Part shown: positions 40,747-47,179 of the stretch, piece by piece | Numbering within the stretch: position 1 is the stretch's first letter | How the letters are laid out: each line of letters begins with the position of its first letter | Assembly: GCA_051880495.1 (NCBI GenBank) | Contig: JBJEOB010000095.1 | Coordinates: 1-49,358 of the forward strand | DNA from: MGBC120314 sp051880495 | Lineage (GTDB): Bacteria; Bacillota; Clostridia; Lachnospirales; Lachnospiraceae | DNA: 49,358 nucleotides | Direction: 5' to 3' | The notes under the pieces: generated by a model | What the model saw: the letters and a program-made list of their open reading frames with translations, nothing else | What the model was told of the DNA's origin: nothing | The model's database searches: none | Position numbers and translations under genes: made by a program

Positions 40747-41283
40747 ATGGCAGGTTATAGAAAGCTTGGTAGAACATCTGATCAGAGAAAAGCTATGATC
40801 AGAAGTCAGGTTACAGCATTAATTAACAATGGTAAAATTGTTACAACAGAAACAAGAGCAAAGGAACTTCGTAAGGAAGTTGAGAAGCTTATCACTTTAG
40901 CAGTTAAGGAAAAGGATAACTTCGAAACAGTTACAGTTACAGCTAAGGTAGCTCGCAAGGATGCTAACGGCAAGAGAGTTAAGGAAGTTGTAGATGGCAA
41001 GAAGGTTACTGTATATGACAGTGTAGAGAAGACAATCAAGAAGGATATGCCTTCAAGACTTCATGCAAGAAGACAGATGCTCGAAGTTTTATATCCGGTT
41101 ACAGAAGTTTCTAAGGAAGCAGCCGGCAGAAAGAAGAATACTAAGGAAGTTGATTTAGTTGCTAAGTTATTTGACGAAATCGCTCCAAAGTATGCTGACC
41201 GTAAGGGTGGTTACACAAGAATCACAAAGATCGGTCTTCGTAAGGGCGATGCTGCTATGCAGGTTGTAATCGAATTAGTATAA
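40747..41283 (+). CDS. rplQ: 50S ribosomal protein L17 with an internal extension
   Basis: A 178-residue L17, longer than the usual 110-130. The N-terminus MAGYRKLGRTSDQRKAM and the C-terminal LFDEIAPKYADRKGGYTRITKIG are normal. Between about residues 58 and 105 lies extra sequence rich in Lys and Val (ARKDANGKRVKEVVDGKK), and a second short insert follows near 115-130. The extension probably lies on the outer ribosome surface. Final gene of the alpha operon. Confidence 0.95.
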   Translation: MAGYRKLGRTSDQRKAMIRSQVTALINNGKIVTTETRAKELRKEVEKLITLAVKEKDNFETVTVTAKVARKDANGKRVKEVVDGKKVTVYDSVEKTIKKDMPSRLHARRQMLEVLYPVTEVSKEAAGRKKNTKEVDLVAKLFDEIAPKYADRKGGYTRITKIGLRKGDAAMQVVIELV

Positions 41284-41299
41284 TACGATTTGTTAATGA

Positions 41300-41331
41300 G
41301 GTTGTACAGAAGATTCTGTACAACCTTTTTT
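41300..41331 (+). terminator. Rho-independent terminator of the alpha operon
   Basis: Perfect ten-base stem GGTTGTACAG/CTGTACAACC with a six-base loop, followed by six T, 16 bases after the rplQ stop. Confidence 0.9.
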
Positions 41332-41343
41332 GCTTGATAAGGT

Positions 41344-41371
41344 TTGCAATTGGCTGAAAAAATGGTACAAT
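41344..41371 (+). promoter_or_regulatory. Promoter of the ecfA1 operon
   Basis: TTGCAA (41344-41349), 16-base spacer, TACAAT (41366-41371), with an extended -10 TGG. It follows the rplQ terminator and lies just upstream of ecfA1. Confidence 0.6.
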
Positions 41372-41404
41372 AGCAAATAGACTGAAAGAAGGGAAGTGGA
41401 TGGA

Positions 41405-42250
41405 TTGGATATCGTAAAAGCAAAAGGCTTGTCATTTGATTATATACGCCGTGACGAAGAAGGAAATGTTGACAGTATTGTAAATGCTCTGGCAGATGTC
41501 AATCTTTCCATTGAGCAGGGCGATTTTGTAGCTGTGCTTGGACACAACGGTTCAGGTAAATCTACATTTGCCAAGCACCTTAACTCATTATTAATCCCAA
41601 CAGAGGGTGTAGTATATATAGACGGCATGGACACGACCGACGAGGAAAAACTGTGGGATATCAGACAGACAGCCGGAATGGTGTTTCAGAACCCTGATAA
41701 CCAGATAATCGGTTCAATTGTCGAGGAAGATGTCGGATTTGGACCTGAAAATATGGGTGTGCCGACAGAAGAAATATGGAAACGTGTCGAGCTGGCATTA
41801 AAGGCTGTAGGAATGTATGAATTTAGAACAGCTTCACCTAATAAGCTGTCGGGCGGTCAGAAACAGCGCGTGGCCATTGCAGGAATTGTGGCGATGAAGC
41901 CAAAATGTATCGTACTTGATGAGCCGACTGCAATGCTTGACCCAAACGGCAGAAAAGAAGTAATTAAGACACTTCATGAATTAAACGAAAAAGAAAATGT
42001 AACAGTAATTCTTATCACACATTATATGGATGAAGTAGTAAATGCTGACCGCGTAATTGTGATGGATGGCGGTAAAATTGTAATGGATGGAAGTCCAAAA
42101 CAGGTTTTTGCCCAGGTTGACAGACTAAAAGAATTAAGATTAGATGTGCCGCAGGTAACACAGGTGGCTTATGAATTAAAGAAAAACGGAATTCCATTAG
42201 AGGATGGTATTCTTACCATAGAAGAGTTGGTGAGTGCATTATGTCAATAA
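41405..42250 (+). CDS. ecfA1: ECF transporter ATPase, A1 subunit
   Basis: Energy-coupling-factor transporter ATPase that powers uptake of vitamins or metals through interchangeable substrate-binding subunits. Motifs: Walker A GHNGSGKST, Q-loop FQNPDNQI, signature LSGGQKQR and Walker B CIVLDEPTAMLDP. TTG 41405 is preferred over GTG 41396 because the SD GAAGGGAAG then has proper spacing; the resulting protein has 281 residues. It overlaps ecfA2 by ten bases. Confidence 0.9.
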   Translation: MDIVKAKGLSFDYIRRDEEGNVDSIVNALADVNLSIEQGDFVAVLGHNGSGKSTFAKHLNSLLIPTEGVVYIDGMDTTDEEKLWDIRQTAGMVFQNPDNQIIGSIVEEDVGFGPENMGVPTEEIWKRVELALKAVGMYEFRTASPNKLSGGQKQRVAIAGIVAMKPKCIVLDEPTAMLDPNGRKEVIKTLHELNEKENVTVILITHYMDEVVNADRVIVMDGGKIVMDGSPKQVFAQVDRLKELRLDVPQVTQVAYELKKNGIPLEDGILTIEELVSALCQ

Positions 42251-43086
42251 TAGCAGATAAGATAAGTTATATATATGATAGAGGTTCGGGTAATGAAACC
42301 TATGCCCTTAAGGACGTTAGTTTTGCGATAGAGGACGGAGAGTTTATTGGCCTTATCGGACATACCGGTTCAGGCAAATCTACGCTTATACAGCATTTAA
42401 ATGGCCTTGTTAAGGCTACAACGGGCACGATTTATTACAATGGACAGGATATTTACGATCCGGAATACAATATGAAGGAACTGCGCAATCACGTCGGCCT
42501 GGTATTTCAGTATCCTGAGCATCAGTTATTTGAAACAGATATTTTCAAAGATGTATGTTTTGGCCCGCTTAATCAGGGGCTGTCAGAAAAGGATGCACAG
42601 TTCAGGGCATTTAATGCATTAAGACAGGTTGGGCTGGATGAGAATCTGTATTATCAGTCACCATTTGATCTTTCGGGAGGACAAAAACGAAGAGTGGCAA
42701 TTGCGGGAGTTCTCGCAATGAATCCCGATGTCCTGATACTCGATGAGCCGACTGCCGGACTTGATCCAAAGGGCAGGGATGAGATTTTAGACTATATAGC
42801 AAAACTGCATGATGAAATGGGCATAACGGTAATCCTTGTGTCCCACAGCATGGAGGATGTTGCAAAATATGTCAAAAGAATCATGGTAATGAACCAGGGA
42901 CAATTATTATATGATGACACTCCGAAAAATGTTTTCAGGTACTATAAAGAACTAGAAAAAGTAGGACTTGCTGCTCCGCAGGTAACGTACCTGATGGACG
43001 AATTAAAAAAACACGGACTGGATGTCCCAATCGATGTAACAACAGTTGAAGAAGCAACAAGAGAAATATTAAAGGTGATGAAATGA
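42241..43086 (+). CDS. ecfA2: ECF transporter ATPase, A2 subunit
   Basis: Second ATPase of the ECF energising module, 281 residues. Motifs: Walker A GHTGSGKST, FQYPEHQLF (Q-loop with the aromatic-rich ECF pattern), LSGGQKRR and DVLILDEPTAGLDPKG. It forms a heterodimer with ecfA1 product. The stop overlaps the ecfT start by four bases (ATGA). Confidence 0.93.
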   Translation: MSIIADKISYIYDRGSGNETYALKDVSFAIEDGEFIGLIGHTGSGKSTLIQHLNGLVKATTGTIYYNGQDIYDPEYNMKELRNHVGLVFQYPEHQLFETDIFKDVCFGPLNQGLSEKDAQFRAFNALRQVGLDENLYYQSPFDLSGGQKRRVAIAGVLAMNPDVLILDEPTAGLDPKGRDEILDYIAKLHDEMGITVILVSHSMEDVAKYVKRIMVMNQGQLLYDDTPKNVFRYYKELEKVGLAAPQVTYLMDELKKHGLDVPIDVTTVEEATREILKVMK

Positions 43087-43892
43087 TCAGAGACATTACG
43101 ATAGGCCAGTACTATCAGACAGATTCAGTCATTCATAAATTAGATCCGAGAGTAAAACTTGCGGGAACGGTAATATTTTTAATATCACTGTTTCTGGGGA
43201 AAAGTGTGCCGTTGTATGTCCTTGGTGCTCTTTTTCTGGCAATGGCAATTAAAATATCCAAGGTACCTTTCAAATTTATTGTAAAGGGTTTAAAAGCGGT
43301 ATTATTTATTCTTATATTCAGTACAGTGTTTACCATCTTTCTTACTGAAGGAACCGTCCTTATAAGGATATGGAAACTTACGATAACACTCGAAGGACTT
43401 ATAACAGCCGCATACATGGTAATAAGGCTTTTAATGCTGATTATTGGTTCATCACTTCTTACGCTGACGACAACGCCGAATAATCTGACTGACGGTATGG
43501 AAAGGTCACTAGGCTTTCTTAAAATATTCAGGGTTCCGGTACATGAAGTGGCAATGATGATGTCAATTGCATTAAGATTTATACCTATATTAATAGAAGA
43601 AACGGACAAAATCATGAAAGCCCAGACAGCGAGGGGCGCAGATTTCGAACATGGAAACATAATTCAGAAAGCAAAAGCAATGGTCCCGCTTCTTGTCCCT
43701 TTGTTTGTATCTGCTTTCAGACGTGCCAATGACCTTGCAATGGCAATGGAGGCGAGATGCTACCGCGGGGGAAACGGCAGAACCAAAATGAAACCATTAA
43801 AGTATAAGAAACGCGACTACATCGCATATCTTGTATTATTTGCATATCTGGCACTTATGATTGTAGTCAGAAATGTATTCCCTGTATCCTGA
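43083..43892 (+). CDS. ecfT: ECF transporter transmembrane T subunit
   Basis: A 269-residue membrane protein with about five membrane segments that couples the two ATPases to substrate subunits. The coupling motifs with A-R-G (ARGADFEHG) and a second ARC/ARG helix (MEARCYRGGNG) are present. Start ATG 43083 is inside the ecfA2 stop, so translation is coupled. No S component is encoded nearby. Confidence 0.93.
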   Translation: MIRDITIGQYYQTDSVIHKLDPRVKLAGTVIFLISLFLGKSVPLYVLGALFLAMAIKISKVPFKFIVKGLKAVLFILIFSTVFTIFLTEGTVLIRIWKLTITLEGLITAAYMVIRLLMLIIGSSLLTLTTTPNNLTDGMERSLGFLKIFRVPVHEVAMMMSIALRFIPILIEETDKIMKAQTARGADFEHGNIIQKAKAMVPLLVPLFVSAFRRANDLAMAMEARCYRGGNGRTKMKPLKYKKRDYIAYLVLFAYLALMIVVRNVFPVS

Positions 43893-43919
43893 TATTTTAT
43901 GTATGATGAAGGAAAATAG

Positions 43920-44654
43920 ATGAGAGTAAAATTAACGGTTGCTTATGACGGAACAAATTATTGCGGATGGCAGATTCAGCCCAATGCCACAACAGTTGAG
44001 TCGGTTCTCAATGAGGCATTAAGCAGACTTCTTAAAGAAGATATCAAGGTGATTGGTGCCAGCAGAACAGATTCAGGAGTTCATGCACTTGGAAACGTTG
44101 CTGTTTTTGATACCAATACCACAATACCGGCTGAAAAAATTTCATACGCACTTAACACAATGCTGCCGGACGATGTGAAAATACAGAGGTCACAGCAGGT
44201 GGCAGATGATTTTCATCCAAGGCACTGCGATACAATTAAAACATATGAGTATCATATCCTTAACAGAGAATTTCCGATGCCGATAAAACGTTACGACAGC
44301 GTTCACTGTTACAGAAAGCTTGACATAGAGAAAATGCGTGAGGCTGCGGCATATTTAGTTGGAACGCATGACTTTAAAAGCTTTTGTTCATCAAAAACTC
44401 AGACGGAGACGACGGTCAGAACCATTTACTCGGCCGATGTCAGTAAAAATGATGAAATGATAACGATACGTGTGCGTGGAAACGGATTTCTCTACAACAT
44501 GGTGCGAATCATTGCCGGAACGCTCATGAATGTCGGTATGGGACAAAGCACGCCGGATGAAGTAAAAACCGCGGTAGAGGGTATGGACAGAAAGCTTGCC
44601 GGACCGACTGCACCGGCCTGCGGACTTACACTTGTGCAAATCGAATATCCGTAA
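43920..44654 (+). CDS. truA: tRNA pseudouridine(38-40) synthase
   Basis: A 244-residue TruA that converts U38-U40 in the tRNA anticodon loop. The catalytic Asp is in SRTDSGVHALGN, and other family blocks include YDGTNYCGWQIQ and NGFLYNMVRIIAGTL. It lies 27 bases after ecfT, a common arrangement before rplM in Firmicutes. Confidence 0.95.
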   Translation: MRVKLTVAYDGTNYCGWQIQPNATTVESVLNEALSRLLKEDIKVIGASRTDSGVHALGNVAVFDTNTTIPAEKISYALNTMLPDDVKIQRSQQVADDFHPRHCDTIKTYEYHILNREFPMPIKRYDSVHCYRKLDIEKMREAAAYLVGTHDFKSFCSSKTQTETTVRTIYSADVSKNDEMITIRVRGNGFLYNMVRIIAGTLMNVGMGQSTPDEVKTAVEGMDRKLAGPTAPACGLTLVQIEYP

Positions 44655-44685
44655 TCATTATATATAAAAATTTTCCAAAAAAGTG

Positions 44686-44714
44686 TTGACACACACGGCC
44701 CCGTATTATATAAT
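44686..44714 (+). promoter_or_regulatory. Consensus promoter of rplM-rpsI
   Basis: Perfect TTGACA (44686-44691), 17-base spacer and perfect TATAAT (44709-44714). It lies about 95 bases upstream of rplM and should be strong. Confidence 0.9.
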
Positions 44715-44738
44715 CTTTAAATGTGACAATATAAGAGA

Positions 44739-44768
44739 ATGTTCCTACCAAAGCCCCGGAAGGTACAT
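44739..44768 (+). promoter_or_regulatory. Leader hairpin of rplM (L13-leader type)
   Basis: A stem ATGT-CCT-CC / GG-AGG-ACAT with two symmetric single-base mismatches (T/T and A/A) and an eight-base loop with AAAGCCCC, just downstream of the promoter. Its place and size resemble the L13 leader element known from Firmicutes, which probably gives feedback by L13. Assignment is by layout only. Confidence 0.55.
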
Positions 44769-44808
44769 TTATCATATAATTTTACAGTTACTATACAGGA
44801 GGTAAACA

Positions 44809-45237
44809 ATGAAAACTTATATGCCTAGTGCATCATCAGTAGAAAGAAAATGGTATGTTGTTGATGCATCACAATATACATTAGGTCGTTTGACATCACA
44901 GGTTGCAGCTGTTTTAAGAGGCAAGAACAAGCCTGAATACACACCAAACCTTGACTTAGGTGATTATGTAATCGTAATCAACGCTGAGAAGGTTAAGCTT
45001 ACAGGTAACAAGTTAGATCAGAAGATTTATTACAATCATTCAGACTATGTAGGCGGAATGAAGGAAACAACTCTTAGAGAAATGATGGCTAAGAAGCCGG
45101 AGCTCGTTATTGAGCATGCTGTTAAGGGAATGCTTCCAAAGGGACCTTTAGGAAGAGAAATGTACACAAAGCTTCATGTATACGCTGGACCAGAGCATAA
45201 TCATGCTGCTCAGAAGCCAGAAGTATTAACATTCTAA
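44809..45237 (+). CDS. rplM: 50S ribosomal protein L13
   Basis: A 142-residue L13, early 50S assembly protein. Landmarks: WYVVDASQYTLGRLTSQVA, RGKNKPEYTPNLDLGDYVIVINAEK and MLPKGPLGREMYTKLHVYAG. SD AGGAGG precedes ATG 44809. Precedes rpsI in a two-gene operon. Confidence 0.97.
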   Translation: MKTYMPSASSVERKWYVVDASQYTLGRLTSQVAAVLRGKNKPEYTPNLDLGDYVIVINAEKVKLTGNKLDQKIYYNHSDYVGGMKETTLREMMAKKPELVIEHAVKGMLPKGPLGREMYTKLHVYAGPEHNHAAQKPEVLTF

Positions 45238-45265
45238 TTAAGGGAACGAAAGGAAGGAAATAACA

Positions 45266-45673
45266 ATGGCTAAGAAGAGCAATAACGCAAAGTTCTATGG
45301 AACAGGTAGAAGAAAAAAGAGTATCGCCAGAGTATACTTAGTACCTGGTACAGGTAACGTTACAATAAATAAGAGAAGCATTGATGAGTATTTTGGTCTT
45401 GAAACACTCAAGGTTATCGTTAAGCAGCCTCTTGTATTAACAGGAACAGCAGATAAGTTCGATGTTTTAGTAAATGTTCACGGTGGTGGATACACAGGCC
45501 AGGCCGGTGCTATCAGACACGGTATCTCAAGAGCATTACTTCAGGTTGATTCAGATGAATACAGACCAGCATTAAAGAAGGCAGGTTTCTTAACAAGAGA
45601 CCCAAGAATGAAGGAAAGAAAGAAGTACGGCTTAAAGGCAGCTCGTCGTGCACCACAGTTCAGCAAGAGATAA
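45266..45673 (+). CDS. rpsI: 30S ribosomal protein S9
   Basis: A 135-residue S9 whose C-terminal tail contacts P-site tRNA. Landmarks: YGTGRRKKSIARVYLVPG, HGGGYTGQAGAIRHGISRALL and KYGLKAARRAPQFSKR. SD AAGGAAGG lies upstream. It is followed by the first copy of an 87-bp repeat that carries its terminator. Confidence 0.97.
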   Translation: MAKKSNNAKFYGTGRRKKSIARVYLVPGTGNVTINKRSIDEYFGLETLKVIVKQPLVLTGTADKFDVLVNVHGGGYTGQAGAIRHGISRALLQVDSDEYRPALKKAGFLTRDPRMKERKKYGLKAARRAPQFSKR

Positions 45674-45702
45674 TATTCTTTACTCGAGATTATTTCAGTT
45701 TA

Positions 45703-45789
45703 TTTATCCCAGAAGTCATACGGCTTCTGGGGTTTTCTATATTACTACATTTCGTAGATTATTCCATTATTACTAATCAAATCATAAAA
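45703..45789. repeat. 87-bp direct repeat, copy A
   Basis: Starts TTTATCCCAGAAGTCATACG and ends AATCATAAAA. Copy B at 49054-49140 has the same length and differs at five positions (82 of 87 identical). Copy A holds the rpsI terminator. The two copies bracket 3.26 kb with two accessory genes. Confidence 0.9.
45708..45736 (+). terminator. rpsI: Terminator of rplM-rpsI
   Basis: CCCAGAAG (45708-45715) pairs with CTTCTGGG (45724-45731), then G and TTTT. Lies 34 bases after the rpsI stop. Confidence 0.85.
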
Positions 45790-45831
45790 ATGGCGGAAAA
45801 TGTTCGTATTCCAGGAGAGCTACAGCAGTCT

Positions 45832-46101
45832 GAATACGAATCAAAAAGCCAGAAAGCAGGAATGGATTCGTAGTTCCGGCAGTTTGAATACGAATGAAAA
45901 AGCAAGAAAGCTGGAATGCATTCGTAGCCCAAACTCCCGGAATACGAATGAAAAAGCAAGAAAGCTGGAATGCATTCGTAGCCCAAACTCCCGGAATACG
46001 AATGAAAAAGCAAGAAATGCGAAATATATTCGTAACCTCGGACCCTGGAATACGAATAAAAAAGCCGGAAAGCAGGAATACATTCGTAATCACAGCTATC
46101 C
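45832..46101. repeat. Five tandem 54-bp palindromic repeats
   Basis: Units start at 45832, 45886, 45940, 45994 and 46048 with exact 54-base spacing; a trailing partial unit begins at 46102. Each begins GAATACGAAT and has ATTCGTA 24 bases after the TACGAAT, so units can fold as TACGAAT/ATTCGTA stems. Units at 45886 and 45940 are nearly identical; the outer ones diverge. The 13-base stretch after each ATTCGTA varies. Sense and antisense frames stay open because 54 is a multiple of three. Confidence 0.93.
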
Positions 46102-46191
46102 CAATACGAATCAAATCAATAATATATAAACAATCACAATAAATAGAACAACAGCAATGAAATCAACACTATATGATAAGGGGGAATTTTT

Positions 46192-46983
46192 ATCGAACTT
46201 AAGAAGCAATTATTAGAGGAACAAAAAAGATTAGCAAAGATAATCAAAAACACAAAGGCTGAGTTGAGAGATGTACCTGAAGGAAGATTACGCATAGGAA
46301 AAAGTAATGGATGTACACAGTATTATCATTGTAAAAAGGACTCGCCTCGAAACGGTACGTACCTGCATAAAAATGATATAGAGTTGGCAAGACAGTTGGC
46401 TCAGAAATCATATAATGAGAAGGTAATAAAATATGCAGAGAAAACTTATATGCAAATAAGTAAATTGCTGGGAGAGTATGAAGATGAGAAAATAGAACAA
46501 ATTTTTTTGTCGGAACATCCTGAAAAACAGAAGTTAATAGTTCCGGTGGAAGAAACCTTTCAACAAAGATTAGAAAAATGGATATCACAACCATATGAAC
46601 GAAAAGGATTTAACGATGATACACCTGTTATTATGACTAATAATGGATTAAGAGTACGTTCGAAATCAGAGAAGATTATGGCGGATTATTTTGACTCTAT
46701 AGGGCTGGCATTCAAATACGAATGTCCCCTATATCTAAAACCCTACGGAATAATATATCCGGACTTTACTTTTTTATCAAGAAGGACGGGAAAAGAAATG
46801 TATTGGGAACATGAAGGAATGCTTGATAATCCGGAGTATGCAAAGAATGCGGTAAAGAAAATAGAATTATATGAAACCAATGAAATATATTCTGGTGATA
46901 GGCTGATTTTGACATTTGAATCATCAGCCTCTTATATAAATACAGAAATTATGAAAAATCTGACAAGTAAATATTTGTTATGA
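46192..46983 (+). CDS. PD-(D/E)XK nuclease-like protein, start codon unusual
   Basis: A protein of unknown function with a C-terminal region that resembles the PD-(D/E)XK nuclease fold: SKSEKIMADYF (a first Glu), YPDFTF (Asp) and WEHEG (Glu) about 15 residues on. The catalytic Lys is not obvious. The N-terminus has a charged helix. The frame is open from a stop at 46177. SD AAGGGGG (46178-46184) is well placed for an ATC at 46192, but no ATG, GTG or TTG exists there; the first standard start is TTG 46264, 24 codons later, behind a weaker AAAGG. Either a non-ATG start is used, the start has mutated, or translation begins at 46264. GC content looks low and it sits in the repeat-bounded islet. 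Confidence 0.65.
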   Translation: MELKKQLLEEQKRLAKIIKNTKAELRDVPEGRLRIGKSNGCTQYYHCKKDSPRNGTYLHKNDIELARQLAQKSYNEKVIKYAEKTYMQISKLLGEYEDEKIEQIFLSEHPEKQKLIVPVEETFQQRLEKWISQPYERKGFNDDTPVIMTNNGLRVRSKSEKIMADYFDSIGLAFKYECPLYLKPYGIIYPDFTFLSRRTGKEMYWEHEGMLDNPEYAKNAVKKIELYETNEIYSGDRLILTFESSASYINTEIMKNLTSKYLL

Positions 46984-47104
46984 TATAATAAATCTGTATT
47001 TGTTGATGATAAAGTGTGGATAAACCGGTTCGGAGATATATGTGGTCGAATGTAACATATACGTACTAATAGAAAATAATATCGTAGAAGAAAAAGTCAT
47101 TTGA

Positions 47105-47113
47105 TGGTACAAT
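47105..47113 (+). promoter_or_regulatory. Possible extended -10 promoter of the channel fusion gene
   Basis: TGG followed by TACAAT (47108-47113), about 67 bases upstream of the fusion gene, without a good -35 box. The same TGGTACAAT string occurs in the ecfA1 promoter. Weak call. Confidence 0.35.
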
Positions 47114-47179
47114 ATTATGGTAAAAATACATGGAAGTTGCGCATGTCGTAGACTGAATAAGAGTGAGTAAGGGGATAAA

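Noticed and set aside
45832..46101. CRISPR array
   Set aside because: Repeat-like part is about 41 bases and the variable part only 13, two units are nearly identical throughout including the linker, and there are no cas genes.
45782..46142. Repeat proteins on either strand after rpsI
   Set aside because: Several overlapping frames are open across the same 54-bp palindromic units with no SD; they reflect the repeat.
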